Assembly (NCBI GenBank): GCA_018065465.1
Contig: JAGHTC010000026.1
Span: 1-42,393 of the forward strand
Length of the DNA: 42,393 bases
Source: Candidatus Ruminococcus equi
GTDB taxonomy: Bacteria; Bacillota; Clostridia; Oscillospirales; Acutalibacteraceae
Reading direction: 5' to 3'
Part shown: piece after piece, positions 1-8,420 of the stretch
Layout of the letters: every line of letters starts with the position of its first letter
Numbering within the stretch: the stretch's first letter is position 1
Program-made: the position numbers and the translations under genes
The notes under the pieces: generated by a model
Databases searched by the model: none
Told to the model about the DNA's origin: nothing
What the model saw: only the letters and a program-made list of their open reading frames with translations

Positions 1-139
1 CCTCTGAAATGAGCCTTTTTTATTACTGTAAATTGTGGTCAATTTGTTAGGTTTATACTATATATTGTATGCCTGAAAAATACCTTTTCGAATGAAAATA
101 AAATATGTAATTTTTTTTGGTGTTTTTTATAAATTTTAG

Positions 140-168
140 TTGACTATATATAAGATTTAATATATAAT
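140..168 (+). promoter_or_regulatory. Sigma-A promoter of the rpmH-rnpA operon
   Basis: TTGACT at 140-145 and TATAAT at 163-168 are separated by exactly 17 bp, about 40 bp upstream of the rpmH start. The preceding 130 bases are very AT-rich, as expected beside the origin in Firmicutes, where dnaA usually lies just upstream. I saw no convincing DnaA box (TTATCCACA) in bases 1-208. Confidence 0.8.
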
Positions 169-208
169 GCTATTTTGTAAGGTTATGTACCCGAAAGGAG
201 GGATTGTG

Positions 209-343
209 ATGCTGAGAACCTATCAGCCCAAAAAAATCCACAGAAAAAAAGAGCATGGCTTCAGAAAGAGAATGTCCACGGCAAACGGACGTAAAGTTTT
301 AGCAAGAAGAAGAGCCAAGGGCAGAAAGCAACTGTCATACTAA
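209..343 (+). CDS. rpmH: 50S ribosomal protein L34
   Basis: This 44-residue, very basic protein ([18 protein letters not shown] at the start, ending KGRKQLSY) matches bacterial L34 in length and in the conserved RTYQP and GFRKRM segments. It is a small structural protein of the large ribosomal subunit. The ATG at 209 follows an AAAGGAGG ribosome-binding site at about 195-202; an in-frame GTG at 206 is too close to that site. It sits first in the origin-proximal operon before rnpA, as in most bacteria. It is too short for routine ORF lists but is unambiguous. Confidence 0.97.
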   Translation: MLRTYQPKKIHRKKEHGFRKRMSTANGRKVLARRRAKGRKQLSY

Positions 344-347
344 GATT

Positions 348-378
348 GAGGCCACTCGCGAAGTGGTCTTATTTTGTT
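348..378 (+). terminator. Hairpin between rpmH and rnpA
   Basis: A 9-bp stem (348-356 with 362-370, two G-U pairs) with loop CGCGA is followed by ATTTTGTTT. It probably attenuates transcription, so that L34 is made in excess over RNase P protein. Readthrough must supply rnpA because no other good promoter is seen in the gap. Confidence 0.55.
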
Positions 379-417
379 TGACGAATTTTACAAAAAGCAT
401 TTTCGCCAAGGTGTGTT

Positions 418-756
418 ATGAAAAAGATTTCCACTATAACAGACAATAACTCTTTTTTAAGAGCATACAAAAAGGGCAAAAGTTTCGTTTCGCCCGAACT
501 TGTCACTTATGTAAACAAAAACAAAATAGGTAACCTTCGTATAGGAATCACCACATCAAAGAAAATCGGAAATGCAGTACAGCGTGCAAGGTGCAGAAGA
601 ATTATCAGAGAAGCATACTACAAACTATCGAGTGAAGTAACTGAAAGTAATACGGATATCGTTTTTGTTGCAAGACAGAAGACACCATACAAAAAAAGCA
701 CCGATATATACACCTGTATGAAAAAGCACCTGCAATCGGCAGGAATGCTCAAATGA
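418..756 (+). CDS. rnpA: Ribonuclease P protein component
   Basis: This is the protein subunit that assists the catalytic RNase P RNA in removing 5' leaders from pre-tRNA. The 112-residue length is standard. The family signature, a basic helix ([18 protein letters not shown], about residues 52-69), binds RNA. An early aromatic/basic strand ([11 protein letters not shown]) contributes to the pre-tRNA leader cleft. The ATG at 418 follows an AAGGTG site. The gene follows rpmH directly and overlaps yidD by 4 bases (ATGA), indicating translational coupling. Confidence 0.96.
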   Translation: MKKISTITDNNSFLRAYKKGKSFVSPELVTYVNKNKIGNLRIGITTSKKIGNAVQRARCRRIIREAYYKLSSEVTESNTDIVFVARQKTPYKKSTDIYTCMKKHLQSAGMLK

Positions 757-998
757 TTATGAAAAAAATACTTATCAAACTAATCAGGTTTTATCAAAAA
801 GCTATCTCACCGTTAACTCCGCCGAGATGTAAATATCATCCTACCTGTTCCCACTATGCTGTAGAAGCAATTGAAACGCACGGGGCTTTCAAGGGAACTA
901 TGCTCGCAATATGGAGAATATTGCGTTGTAATCCTTTTTCAAAAGGCGGATACGACCCCGTACCGGAAAAACCTGAGAAAAAAACAACGAAAGGTTAA
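753..998 (+). CDS. yidD: YidD membrane protein insertion efficiency factor
   Basis: This 81-residue protein of the YidD (DUF37) family has the conserved core [17 protein letters not shown], then [14 protein letters not shown] and [14 protein letters not shown]. The family helps YidC insert proteins into the inner membrane and associates with the membrane through an amphipathic N-terminus. The start overlaps the rnpA stop by 4 bases; a second in-frame ATG at 759 is also possible. Its place between rnpA and yidC is the conserved order. Confidence 0.95.
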   Translation: MIMKKILIKLIRFYQKAISPLTPPRCKYHPTCSHYAVEAIETHGAFKGTMLAIWRILRCNPFSKGGYDPVPEKPEKKTTKG

Positions 999-1001
999 GT
1001 T

Positions 1002-1997
1002 ATGACCGCAATTTTTAATTTTTTCGGTTCCATTTTCGGCTATGTCCTGTATTTTGCATTTAATCTCGTAGGTAATTTCGGCGTTGCCATTATTATATTT
1101 ACGCTTTTGTTCAAGATTATTTTGTTCCAGCCTTCTTTAAAACAGCAAAAGCAAATGGCAGCGAATTCTCGCTTACAGGCAAAGCAAAAAGAACTCAAAG
1201 AAAAATACGGAAACGACAAACAAAAATATAACGAAGAAATACAGAAACTTTATGAAAAAGAGAACACTTCTCCTTTTTCAGGCTGTCTTACCTCGCTTAT
1301 ACCTCTTTTTGTTATGCTCGGTATTTACTATTCCGTTGTCAGACCGTTGACAAATACTCTCCATATAGCAGGAGATAAAATTACTCATTTGTTGGAGTAT
1401 GTTAACCAAATTCCCGGTGTCGCCGTTAATTCGTCTAACCTATATGCGGAAATAGATGTATTACGACTTTTCTCAAATCCGAAGTCATACGATGTTTTGA
1501 TAAACAATTCTACGGTAACATCTATTTTATCCGGCGATGAAATTGCAAAAATAAAAACGCTTTCCGGCGGTTTTAATTTCTTGGGACTCGATTTACTTTC
1601 TGTTGCAAAAACAGAGGGAATATTCACCTGGATTATGCTTATTCCCGTTTTGTGTCTTGTTACATCAATCGGCTCTCAACTTATTTTGATGACTATGAAC
1701 GGAAGCCCGATGCAAGGACAACAGGGCTGTATGAAGGGTATGTTTATCATCTTTCCTTTCATCACCGCGTGGATTGCTTATACAGTTCCCGCCGCAGTAG
1801 GTTTCTACTGGATTTGTTCAACAGGTTTCAGCTTTGTTCAGTCACTCATTCTTTACAAGATGTTCTCGCCGCAGATGATTACCGCCAAAGCCGAAGCGCA
1901 GCATATTGCATTAATGGAGCAAAACGAAGCAAAAGTAAAATATATTCCGCAATATTCGTCCAACCCACAAAACAAAAACAACAAGAAAAAGAAATAA
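1002..1997 (+). CDS. yidC: YidC/Oxa1/Alb3-family membrane protein insertase
   Basis: This 331-residue polytopic membrane protein inserts and folds inner-membrane proteins, alone or with Sec. After a first membrane segment it has the family pattern: the GNFGVAIIIFTLLFKIILFQP helix region (about 24-44), then a charged cytoplasmic coiled hairpin (KQKELKEKYGNDKQKYNEEI, about 62-81). The hydrophobic segments around SGCLTSLIPLFVMLGIYY, FTWIMLIPVLCLVTSIGSQL and AAVGFYWICSTGFSFVQSL follow. The C-terminal tail is rich in Lys/Asn, typical of a ribosome-facing tail. No lipobox Cys is seen at the N-terminus. It starts 3 bases after yidD. Confidence 0.95.
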   Translation: MTAIFNFFGSIFGYVLYFAFNLVGNFGVAIIIFTLLFKIILFQPSLKQQKQMAANSRLQAKQKELKEKYGNDKQKYNEEIQKLYEKENTSPFSGCLTSLIPLFVMLGIYYSVVRPLTNTLHIAGDKITHLLEYVNQIPGVAVNSSNLYAEIDVLRLFSNPKSYDVLINNSTVTSILSGDEIAKIKTLSGGFNFLGLDLLSVAKTEGIFTWIMLIPVLCLVTSIGSQLILMTMNGSPMQGQQGCMKGMFIIFPFITAWIAYTVPAAVGFYWICSTGFSFVQSLILYKMFSPQMITAKAEAQHIALMEQNEAKVKYIPQYSSNPQNKNNKKKK

Positions 1998-2031
1998 GAA
2001 AACCACCAAAATATATAAAGAAGGTGTAATA

Positions 2032-2805
2032 GTGTTAAAAGAAGCAATTGCAACGGGAGCAACCGTTGAAGAAGCAAAAGCCGCCGCTTGTGCACAGTTA
2101 GGCGTTGAAACTTATGATGATACAATAGATTTTGAAATTATAGAAATGCAGGGCAAAAAAGTTCTCGGTCTTTTCGGAGGACATCCAGCAAAAGTTAGAG
2201 TATTTAAGAAACTCACCCCTGCTGATGCAGCAGCAGATTATTTGCAGAGCATTATCGATTGTATGGGACTTCAGGGCATCACAATGGATGTCAAAGAAAG
2301 CGACAAAGGCATTATCATCGACATAGAAGGCGACGATGTCGGCTTTATTATCGGCAGACGAGGTGATACACTGGACGCTTTGCAGTATCTTGCTTGCCTG
2401 GTAGCAAACCATGTTGACAGCTCTTATTCCAGAGTAACAATCAACACAGGCGACTACCGCGAAAAAAGAGAAAAGACTCTTGAAGTCTTAGGCAGAAAAC
2501 TTGCATTAAAAGCAGTTAAAACCGGAAAAAAATCTTCTTTGGAGCCGATGAATCCATACGAAAGAAGAATTATTCATACAGCCGTTCAGAAAGTAAACGG
2601 TGCAACATCCTGGAGTGAAGGCGAAAACCTTAACCGCCATGTTGTAATCGGTGTTGACCCGAAAGCAAGAGGTAACTACAGAAATAACAGAGGTAGAAGA
2701 CCATATAGTAAGGGACCGAAAAACAATGCACCGAAAGCAAATCCCGACCGTAAACCGCTTAACGAAGGCGAAGGTATGGGACTTTACGGCAGAATTGATA
2801 AATAA
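2032..2805 (+). CDS. khpB: RNA-binding protein KhpB (Jag)
   Basis: This 257-residue protein has three family domains. A Jag_N domain (about residues 1-55) ends in GKKVLGLFGGHPAKVRVF. A KH domain follows (about 80-150, with FIIGRRGDTLDALQYL as the GxxG RNA-binding loop), then an R3H domain (about 155-215, with PYERRIIHTAVQ). KhpB pairs with KhpA as an RNA chaperone affecting cell-wall elongation in Firmicutes. A basic low-complexity stretch precedes the conserved GLYGRIDK-type C-terminus. The GTG start at 2032 follows AAGGTG. It sits between yidC and mnmE as in many Clostridia. Confidence 0.92.
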   Translation: MLKEAIATGATVEEAKAAACAQLGVETYDDTIDFEIIEMQGKKVLGLFGGHPAKVRVFKKLTPADAAADYLQSIIDCMGLQGITMDVKESDKGIIIDIEGDDVGFIIGRRGDTLDALQYLACLVANHVDSSYSRVTINTGDYREKREKTLEVLGRKLALKAVKTGKKSSLEPMNPYERRIIHTAVQKVNGATSWSEGENLNRHVVIGVDPKARGNYRNNRGRRPYSKGPKNNAPKANPDRKPLNEGEGMGLYGRIDK

Positions 2806-2835
2806 TTGTTGCTCGTCAGGGCGACTACGGTTGTT

Positions 2836-2866
2836 AAGGGCGGAGCAATCCGCCCTTTTATTTTGG
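2836..2866 (+). terminator. Intrinsic terminator between khpB and mnmE
   Basis: A perfect 9-bp stem AAGGGCGGA/TCCGCCCTT (2836-2844 with 2849-2857) closes a GCAA tetraloop and is followed by TTATTTT. It ends the rpmH-khpB transcript. The mnmE ribosome-binding site (GGAGGA) follows immediately, so some readthrough is likely. Confidence 0.75.
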
Positions 2867-2873
2867 AGGAATT

Positions 2874-4241
2874 ATGGAAAACAGTACAATAGCCGCCATA
2901 TCCACAGCACAGGGTAATGCGGGTATTTCGGTTATAAGAGTATCGGGCGACAAGGCCGTTGAAATCTGTAACAAAATTTTCGTTCCTTACGGAAAAAAAT
3001 ATCTTTCTGACCTTGCAGGCTATTCCTGTGCTTACGGAAAAATTGTAAGTAATGGTGAGAAGATTGACGAATGTGTTGCGACAGTTTTTTTAGCACCCCA
3101 CAGTTACACGGGCGAAAATGTTGTTGAGCTTTCTTGCCACGGCGGTTTGGTCGTAACTAAACAGGTACTTCGGGTTGTTATCGACAACGGTGCAAGATTA
3201 GCCGATGCGGGCGAATTTACAAAGCGCGCGTTTTTAAACGGAAAACTCGATTTAACACAAGCGGAAGCCGTTATGGATATTATCTCGGCAAAGTCAAATA
3301 ATGCCCTCAAAGCCGCAAATAAAGCAAAAGAAGGCGTATTGTCAAAGAAAATTTCGGGAATAAGAGAAGAACTGCTCATTCAAGCGGGGCATTTATCCGC
3401 CTGGGCTGACTATCCCGAAGAAGATATCCCCGAAATAGACAACAAAGTTTTATCAGAAAAACTTACAAATATAAAAGCAGATTTGCAAACGCTTATCGGC
3501 AACTACGATTCCGGACAGGCGATAAAGTCGGGCATAGACACAGTTATTGTCGGAAAGCCGAATGTCGGCAAAAGTACGCTGATGAATCTTATATCGGGAT
3601 ATGAAAAAAGCATTGTTACCGATATTGCGGGCACTACCCGAGATGTCGTTGAAGAAACCGTGACGGTCGGAAATGTTATCCTCAACCTTTCCGATACCGC
3701 AGGAATTCACGAAGCCGACAACGAGGTCGAGAAAATCGGCGTTGATAAAGCAAAAAGCAAACTTTACAATGCCATGCTTATTCTTGCCGTTTTCGATATG
3801 GGCGAAGCTTTTTCAAACGAAGATAAAGAAATCCTCGAAAATATCGGCGATACACCCTTTGTCGCGATTATCAACAAAAGCGATTTAGAGCCAAAACTTG
3901 ATACGGAAAAAATCCGCAAATATACGGATAACATCGTATTTATGTCGGCAAAAAATGACGAGGGTACAGAAGAACTTACAAAACTTATTGAAAAGATATA
4001 CAACACAACCGATTTTGATTATTCCTCGGGAGTTCTTTTCAACGAGCGACAACTTTCTCTTGCAAAGTCCGCTTTGCAGTCGGTAGAAGAAGCAATTTCC
4101 GCTTTGAAAAACAACATCACCCTTGATGCCGTTACCGTCACGATAGAAGACGCAATTTCCTATTTGCTTGAACTCACGGGCGAACGAGCAACGGAAAAAG
4201 TTGTTGATAAGGTTTTTCATAACTTCTGCGTAGGTAAGTGA
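2874..4241 (+). CDS. mnmE: tRNA uridine-5-carboxymethylaminomethyl GTPase MnmE
   Basis: With MnmG this GTPase modifies U34 of tRNAs reading mixed codon boxes. The 455-residue protein has the N-terminal folate-binding domain (TIAAISTAQGNAGISVIRVSG), a helical domain, and an inserted G domain. G1 is GKPNVGKST near residue 227, the switch region is GTTRDVVEE, G3 is DTAG and G4 is NKSD. The C-terminus ends in the catalytic FCVGK motif. All expected residues are present. The start follows TTGGAGGAATT. The TGA stop is the first base group of a dispersed repeat. Confidence 0.97.
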   Translation: MENSTIAAISTAQGNAGISVIRVSGDKAVEICNKIFVPYGKKYLSDLAGYSCAYGKIVSNGEKIDECVATVFLAPHSYTGENVVELSCHGGLVVTKQVLRVVIDNGARLADAGEFTKRAFLNGKLDLTQAEAVMDIISAKSNNALKAANKAKEGVLSKKISGIREELLIQAGHLSAWADYPEEDIPEIDNKVLSEKLTNIKADLQTLIGNYDSGQAIKSGIDTVIVGKPNVGKSTLMNLISGYEKSIVTDIAGTTRDVVEETVTVGNVILNLSDTAGIHEADNEVEKIGVDKAKSKLYNAMLILAVFDMGEAFSNEDKEILENIGDTPFVAIINKSDLEPKLDTEKIRKYTDNIVFMSAKNDEGTEELTKLIEKIYNTTDFDYSSGVLFNERQLSLAKSALQSVEEAISALKNNITLDAVTVTIEDAISYLLELTGERATEKVVDKVFHNFCVGK

Positions 4242-4322
4242 GGAGTTAGGAGTTAGAAGTTAGGAGTTAAGGAAAAATCGCTTTGCGATTTTTGATTTAT
4301 AATTTTCTAAACCTAAAAACTC
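4239..4322 (+). repeat. Dispersed STRR-type cassette, copy a
   Basis: It begins at the mnmE stop codon with a short tandem tract (GAGGAGTTAGGAGTTAGAAG...). Next come AAAAATCGCTTTGCGATTTTT, a perfect palindrome with a TTTGC-type loop, and TGATTTATAATTTTCTAA, then an A/C-rich tract. The same order recurs elsewhere in the window in both orientations (22653-22740, 30112-30208 inverted, 39213-39290), with partial forms at 17008-17062 and 34193-34265. Confidence 0.8.
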
Positions 4323-4351
4323 AAACAGTTTATTATAATAAGAAATAAGTG

Positions 4352-6244
4352 ATGCAAATGAAAACATATTTAGCCGGCAACTATGATGTTGCCGTTATCG
4401 GTGCAGGTCACGCGGGAATAGAAGCGGCGCTTTCTGCCGCTCGACTGTCGTGCAAGACCGCCGTTTTTACAATCAATAATGACGCAGTAGGAAACTGCCC
4501 TTGCAACCCGTCTATCGGCGGAACTGCAAAGGGACATTTGGTGCGTGAAATAGATGCCTTAGGCGGTGAAATGGGAAAAACCGCGGACGAATGTCTTTTG
4601 CAAATGCGTATGCTCAACAAAGGAAAAGGTCCCGCAGTTCATTCGTTAAGAGCGCAAATTGACAGACGCAGATACAGCGAAACGATGAAAAACAAACTCG
4701 AATTGCAGGAAAACCTTGATTTGCGTCAGGCGGAAATCACCGATATTGAAAGAACAGACGACGGACAGTGGCTGCTCACTACAAGAATGCTCGCTCAATT
4801 TAAATGCAAGACGGTAATTATCGCAACCGGTACATATTTGGGCGGACGAATTTATGTCGGCGAAGTATCTTTTGAAAGCGGACCCGACGGGATTTTTCCC
4901 GCTTCTTTTCTCGGTGAAAGTTTGAGAAAACTCGGCGTAAAAACCCGCCGATTTAAGACAGGCACTCCCGCAAGAGTTCTGCGTTCTTCTGTAGATTTCT
5001 CAGAACTCGAAGTCCAAAAAGGCGACGAGCCTGTTATTCCGTTTTCTTTTGATACAACGAAAAAACTCGAAAATAAAGTTGACTGCCACATTTCCTACAC
5101 CAACGAAAGAACAAAGAAAATAATTCTCGACAACATTGACCGCAGTCCGCTTTACGGCGGAAAAATCGAGGGCGTCGGACCTCGCTATTGTCCGAGTCTT
5201 GAAGATAAAATTGTTCGCTTTTCAGAGAAAGAACGCCACCAGCTTTTCATTGAGCCTTGCGGCGAAAATACGCAGGAACTTTACTTACAAGGTATGTCGT
5301 CTTCTCTGCCTGAGGAAGTCCAACTTGCTTTTTACCACACAATAAAAGGTCTTGAAAACTGCCTTGTTATGCGTCCCGCCTATGCGATTGAGTACGATTG
5401 TATCGACCCGACCGCACTAAAACAAACGCTTGAATTTGCAGATTTTGAAGGACTCTACGGTGCAGGACAGTTCAACGGCTCATCAGGTTATGAAGAAGCG
5501 GCGGCACAGGGACTTATCGCAGGAATTAACGCAGCGCTGAAAGTCAAAGGAAAAGAGCCGTTTATCCTTGACCGCGCAAGTTCGTATATCGGTACTCTTA
5601 TTGATGACCTTGTCACAAAGGGCGCAAACGAGCCATACCGTATGATGACTTCCCGCAGCGAGTACCGTCTTATTTTGCGACAGGACAACGCCGACGAAAG
5701 GCTTACTCCATTCGGATATGAACTGGGGCTTATCAGCGAAGAAAGATATAAGCGATTTACCGATAAGCAGGAAAAAATCAAACAAGAACTCCAAAGAGTG
5801 CAAAGTACGGTAATCTCGCCGTCAAAAGAGTTGAGCGATATACTTGTTTCACGTGAAACATCCGATGTAACAACCGGAATTCACCTTGTCGATTTGATAA
5901 AACGCCCCGAACTTTCCTATGATGTTCTTGCCCCTATCGACAAAGACCGCCCGAGTTTAGACAAAGCGATTTTTGAGCAGGTCGAAATCACTGTAAAATA
6001 TGAAGGCTACATCAAAAAGCAACTTTCAGCCGTAGAAACTATGCGAAAGTTGGAAACAAAACTTCTGCCCGAAGATATCGACTACAAAGATGTGACGGGA
6101 CTGCGACTTGAAGCAGGCGAAAAACTTGCGAAAATTCGCCCGCGCTCTATCGGTCAGGCATCGAGAATCAGTGGGGTTTCCCCTGCCGATATCAGCGTTT
6201 TGCTGATATATCTTGCGAAAGTCGGAGGGAAACACGATGAATGA
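4352..6244 (+). CDS. mnmG: tRNA uridine-5-carboxymethylaminomethyl enzyme MnmG
   Basis: This FAD-dependent partner of MnmE installs the cmnm5 group at wobble U34. The FAD-binding motif VIGAGHAGIEAALSAAR is at the N-terminus (about residues 13-29). The MnmG signature PCNPSIGGTAKGHLVREIDALGG and the internal FKTGTPARV and MTSRSEYRL segments are present. The protein is 630 aa, normal for the family. The start is uncertain: ATG at 4352 is used here, GTG 4349 and ATG 4358 are in frame, and no ribosome-binding site is clear. A perfect parS site lies inside the coding sequence (5845-5860). rsmG overlaps the 3' end by 8 bases. Confidence 0.96.
   Translation: MQMKTYLAGNYDVAVIGAGHAGIEAALSAARLSCKTAVFTINNDAVGNCPCNPSIGGTAKGHLVREIDALGGEMGKTADECLLQMRMLNKGKGPAVHSLRAQIDRRRYSETMKNKLELQENLDLRQAEITDIERTDDGQWLLTTRMLAQFKCKTVIIATGTYLGGRIYVGEVSFESGPDGIFPASFLGESLRKLGVKTRRFKTGTPARVLRSSVDFSELEVQKGDEPVIPFSFDTTKKLENKVDCHISYTNERTKKIILDNIDRSPLYGGKIEGVGPRYCPSLEDKIVRFSEKERHQLFIEPCGENTQELYLQGMSSSLPEEVQLAFYHTIKGLENCLVMRPAYAIEYDCIDPTALKQTLEFADFEGLYGAGQFNGSSGYEEAAAQGLIAGINAALKVKGKEPFILDRASSYIGTLIDDLVTKGANEPYRMMTSRSEYRLILRQDNADERLTPFGYELGLISEERYKRFTDKQEKIKQELQRVQSTVISPSKELSDILVSRETSDVTTGIHLVDLIKRPELSYDVLAPIDKDRPSLDKAIFEQVEITVKYEGYIKKQLSAVETMRKLETKLLPEDIDYKDVTGLRLEAGEKLAKIRPRSIGQASRISGVSPADISVLLIYLAKVGGKHDE
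5845..5860. promoter_or_regulatory. parS centromere site (inside mnmG)
   Basis: TGTTTCACGTGAAACA is an exact match to the conserved bacterial parS palindrome bound by ParB/Spo0J. In mnmG it encodes LVSRET without disturbing the reading frame. It marks the origin-proximal region and would nucleate ParB spreading together with the site at 8421. Confidence 0.95.
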
Positions 6245-6950
6245 TTTTTCCTCTTTGCTGAAAAAGACGGCAGAAGATTTCGAAATAAACTTGTCCGATG
6301 AGCAGTTAGAAAAGTTTAATATATACTATGAATTGCTTGTTGAGTGGAACGAAAAAATGAATTTGACAGCCCTCACTGCCCCCTATGATGTTGCACTAAA
6401 ACATTTTTGCGACAGCCTTATGATGACAAAGTTCGTCGATATCAAAGAAAACGCAACAATGATAGACATCGGAACAGGTGCAGGTTTCCCGGGTATTCCG
6501 CTGAAGATTTTCAGAAACGATATCAACCTTACTTTGCTCGACAGCCTTAACAAACGGCTTGTGTTTCTCAAAGAAGTCTGCGACAGACTTTCAATAGATG
6601 CAAAACTCATCCACAGCCGAGCAGAAGACGGTGCAAAATCTCCCGAACTTCGCGAAAAGTTTGATATAGCAACTTCCCGCGCGGTGGCATCTTTGCCCGT
6701 TTTGTGTGAATACTGTTTGCCGTATGTCAAAGTCGGCGGTCAGTTTGTTTCCTATAAAGGCAAAGACGCTGAAGAAGAACTCGATTCTGCTAAGCCCGCC
6801 ATTAAAATTTTGGGCGGAAAGACAAGGTCGGTTGATAAATTTGATTTAGCCGATGCAGGCGAACGGTGTATAATCAGCATAGATAAAAGAGAAAAAACGC
6901 CGAAAGCCTATCCAAGACCGACGGCAAAAATAAAACAAAAAACTTTATAG
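6237..6950 (+). CDS. rsmG: 16S rRNA (guanine-527-N7) methyltransferase RsmG
   Basis: This 237-residue SAM-dependent methyltransferase acts on G527 of 16S rRNA in the 530 loop. It has the Rossmann SAM motif IDIGTGAGFPGIPLKI (about residues 78-93), the preceding conserved WNEKMNLTA, and the ATSRAVASL motif. The ATG at 6237 is preceded by GGAGGG and overlaps the mnmG stop, so translation is coupled. The basic C-terminal tail is usual. Confidence 0.96.
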   Translation: MNDFSSLLKKTAEDFEINLSDEQLEKFNIYYELLVEWNEKMNLTALTAPYDVALKHFCDSLMMTKFVDIKENATMIDIGTGAGFPGIPLKIFRNDINLTLLDSLNKRLVFLKEVCDRLSIDAKLIHSRAEDGAKSPELREKFDIATSRAVASLPVLCEYCLPYVKVGGQFVSYKGKDAEEELDSAKPAIKILGGKTRSVDKFDLADAGERCIISIDKREKTPKAYPRPTAKIKQKTL

Positions 6951-6957
6951 AATTTTA

Positions 6958-7008
6958 GAGAAAAGCGAGATTTTCGACAGGAAAACCGCTTTTCTCTTTT
7001 TCTTTTAC
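6958..7008 (+). terminator. Terminator after rsmG
   Basis: A 10-bp stem GAGAAAAGCG/CGCTTTTCTC (6958-6967 with 6987-6996) is followed by TTTTTCTTTT. It closes the mnmE-mnmG-rsmG transcript. Confidence 0.75.
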
Positions 7009-7102
7009 AAAAGAATGTAGAAAAATCGGTGAAAATCCGACAAAAAATGAAAAACGAATTTGATATTATACTCTTGCAGGGACAAAATGTGAGGTGACAA
7101 AA

Positions 7103-7918
7103 ATGAACTTTTCGTCAAGACCGTATAATAAAGTTCTGATGATACCCACAATTCGTATAAGACCTAACAAGACTCAGCCACGCCGAAACTTTGACGAGGA
7201 CGAGCTGTTCAGCCTGTCGCAATCGATTTGCGAGAACGGTATTCTTCAACCGTTGACCGTCAGAAAGATAAACCAGACGGAATATGAGTTGATAGCAGGA
7301 GAACGCAGGCTTCGTGCGGGAGTTATGGCGGGGCTTAACAAAGTCCCCTGCGTTGTGCTCAAATGCAACGACAAAGAAAGCGCGGTGTTTGCACTTATTG
7401 AAAATATCCAGCGCACGGATTTATCTATGTTTGAGCAGGCGCGCGGAATAGCCCGCCTTATCAGAAAATACGGACTTACCCAAGAACAGGCGGCAATAAA
7501 ACTCGGCAAAAAGCAAAGCACCGTCGCAAACAAATTACGGCTTCTTAAACTCACTTTTGAAGAACAAGAGTGGATTTTGAGTGCTAATTTAAGCGAAAGG
7601 CACGCCCGCGCTTTACTTCGAATAGAAGAAGAAACTTTACGCAGGGAAGCACTAAGCCGAATTATCACAGACAATATGAGCGCCGGCGAGAGCGAAAGTT
7701 TTATCACCGATGTGCTTATGAAAAACTCCTGCGAAATGTCAAAAAACCCGCCGAAAGGCGAAAAAAAGATTGCCATAAAAGATGTCAGAATTTTCGTCAA
7801 CACGATAAACAAAGCTGTTGACACAATGCGTCTGTCGGGAATTAACGCGATTTCCCGCAAGAACGAAACCGACGAATACATAGAATATACCGTAAAAATC
7901 CCGAAACAGGCATCATAA
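7103..7918 (+). CDS. noc: Noc-like ParB-family nucleoid occlusion protein
   Basis: This 271-residue ParB paralogue has the N-terminal ParB/Srx CTP-binding domain (TQPRRNF; GERRLRA as the CTP/Mg contact; ENIQR) and a central HTH. The HTH (LTQEQAAIKLGKKQSTVANKLRLLKL, given in halves: LTQEQAAIKLGKK then QSTVANKLRLLKL) is much closer to Bacillus Noc than to Spo0J. Position between rsmG and parA also fits noc. Noc couples division-site choice to nucleoid position. The ATG at 7103 is chosen over GTG 7094 because GAGGTG (7091-7096) is correctly spaced for it. The N-terminal amphipathic membrane helix of B. subtilis Noc is not evident. A basic/Ile-rich C-terminal domain follows. Confidence 0.85.
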   Translation: MNFSSRPYNKVLMIPTIRIRPNKTQPRRNFDEDELFSLSQSICENGILQPLTVRKINQTEYELIAGERRLRAGVMAGLNKVPCVVLKCNDKESAVFALIENIQRTDLSMFEQARGIARLIRKYGLTQEQAAIKLGKKQSTVANKLRLLKLTFEEQEWILSANLSERHARALLRIEEETLRREALSRIITDNMSAGESESFITDVLMKNSCEMSKNPPKGEKKIAIKDVRIFVNTINKAVDTMRLSGINAISRKNETDEYIEYTVKIPKQAS

Positions 7919-8109
7919 TACTGTTTTCTCCATATGGGGATGTAAAAATTGATTGGAATGCAAAAAGGCACAACAACATTTTTTCTATCCCCAACCCCAT
8001 CGCTTTCCCAATAGGTGCGAAAGCATCTATCCACTCATACCCATTTCCTTATCTGAACCCCTTGCCAACGCCCATACGAATTTCTTCGTATGGGCGTTTG
8101 GCGTATTGT

Positions 8110-8260
8110 AAGAGCCGAGTGCCGAAGCCCTCAAATTACGACGGACGAGACGGGACTGCCCGAAGGACTTTGAAAAAGTCCAAAGGGTGGTTAGTCGAGT
8201 AGGAGTTATTTGAGGAACAGCGTAGGCATACGAGGCTTGATATAGTTTATGCCGAGTGCC
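8110..8260 (+). repeat. Structured dispersed repeat, copy R1 (divergent)
   Basis: It starts AAGAGCCGAGTGCCGAAG and ends GAGGCTTGATATAG...GCCGAGTGCCGAAG. The body can fold as a long hairpin: CCTCAAAT (8129-8136) with ATTTGAGG (8208-8215), GACT/CCC with GGG/AGTC inside, and GGACTT (8165-8170) with AAGTCC (8176-8181) at the tip. Unpaired GACGGACGAG and CGAGTAGGAGTTAT are shared with the other copies, whereas the helix sequences differ. Confidence 0.75.
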
Positions 8261-8420
8261 GAAGTGCGTTGCACTCGGCTCTTCGATGTCAAGCCTCGTT
8301 TCGCTTCGCAACTCTTGAAATAACTCCTGCTCTCGTGAATTTCTGCACAGACCTTTGGTCTGTTTCAAAATTCATGGATTGCCTGTCGTTATTTCAAGGC
8401 TACGCGACTCGGCTCTTCGA
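8250..8420 (-). repeat. Structured dispersed repeat, copy R2 (inverted)
   Basis: Read on the minus strand this copy closely matches the one at 39043-39206: AAGAGCCGAGTCGCGTAGCC at the start, CTTGAAAT...ATTTCAAG outer helix, ATGAATTTT/AAATTCA helix, the CAGACC-AAA-GGTCTG tip, then CGAAGCGAAACGAGGCTTGA. It converges with R1, so the two form a large imperfect palindrome; the shared end contains GCCGAGTGCCGAAGTGCG. Its outer end touches the parS site. Confidence 0.8.

Noticed and set aside
1..208. Replication origin within the window
   Set aside because: The stretch is AT-rich and next to rpmH, but no DnaA-box cluster is visible; the origin probably lies just outside the left edge.
6478..6500. 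Noc-binding site (TTTCCCGGGT near 6485)
   Set aside because: It matches only half the palindrome and encodes the conserved GAGFPGIP motif of RsmG.
8027..8368. 113-aa minus-strand open frame between noc and parA
   Set aside because: It consists of inverted repeat sequence with no ribosome-binding site or recognisable domain; the same DNA recurs at 39043 without the frame.
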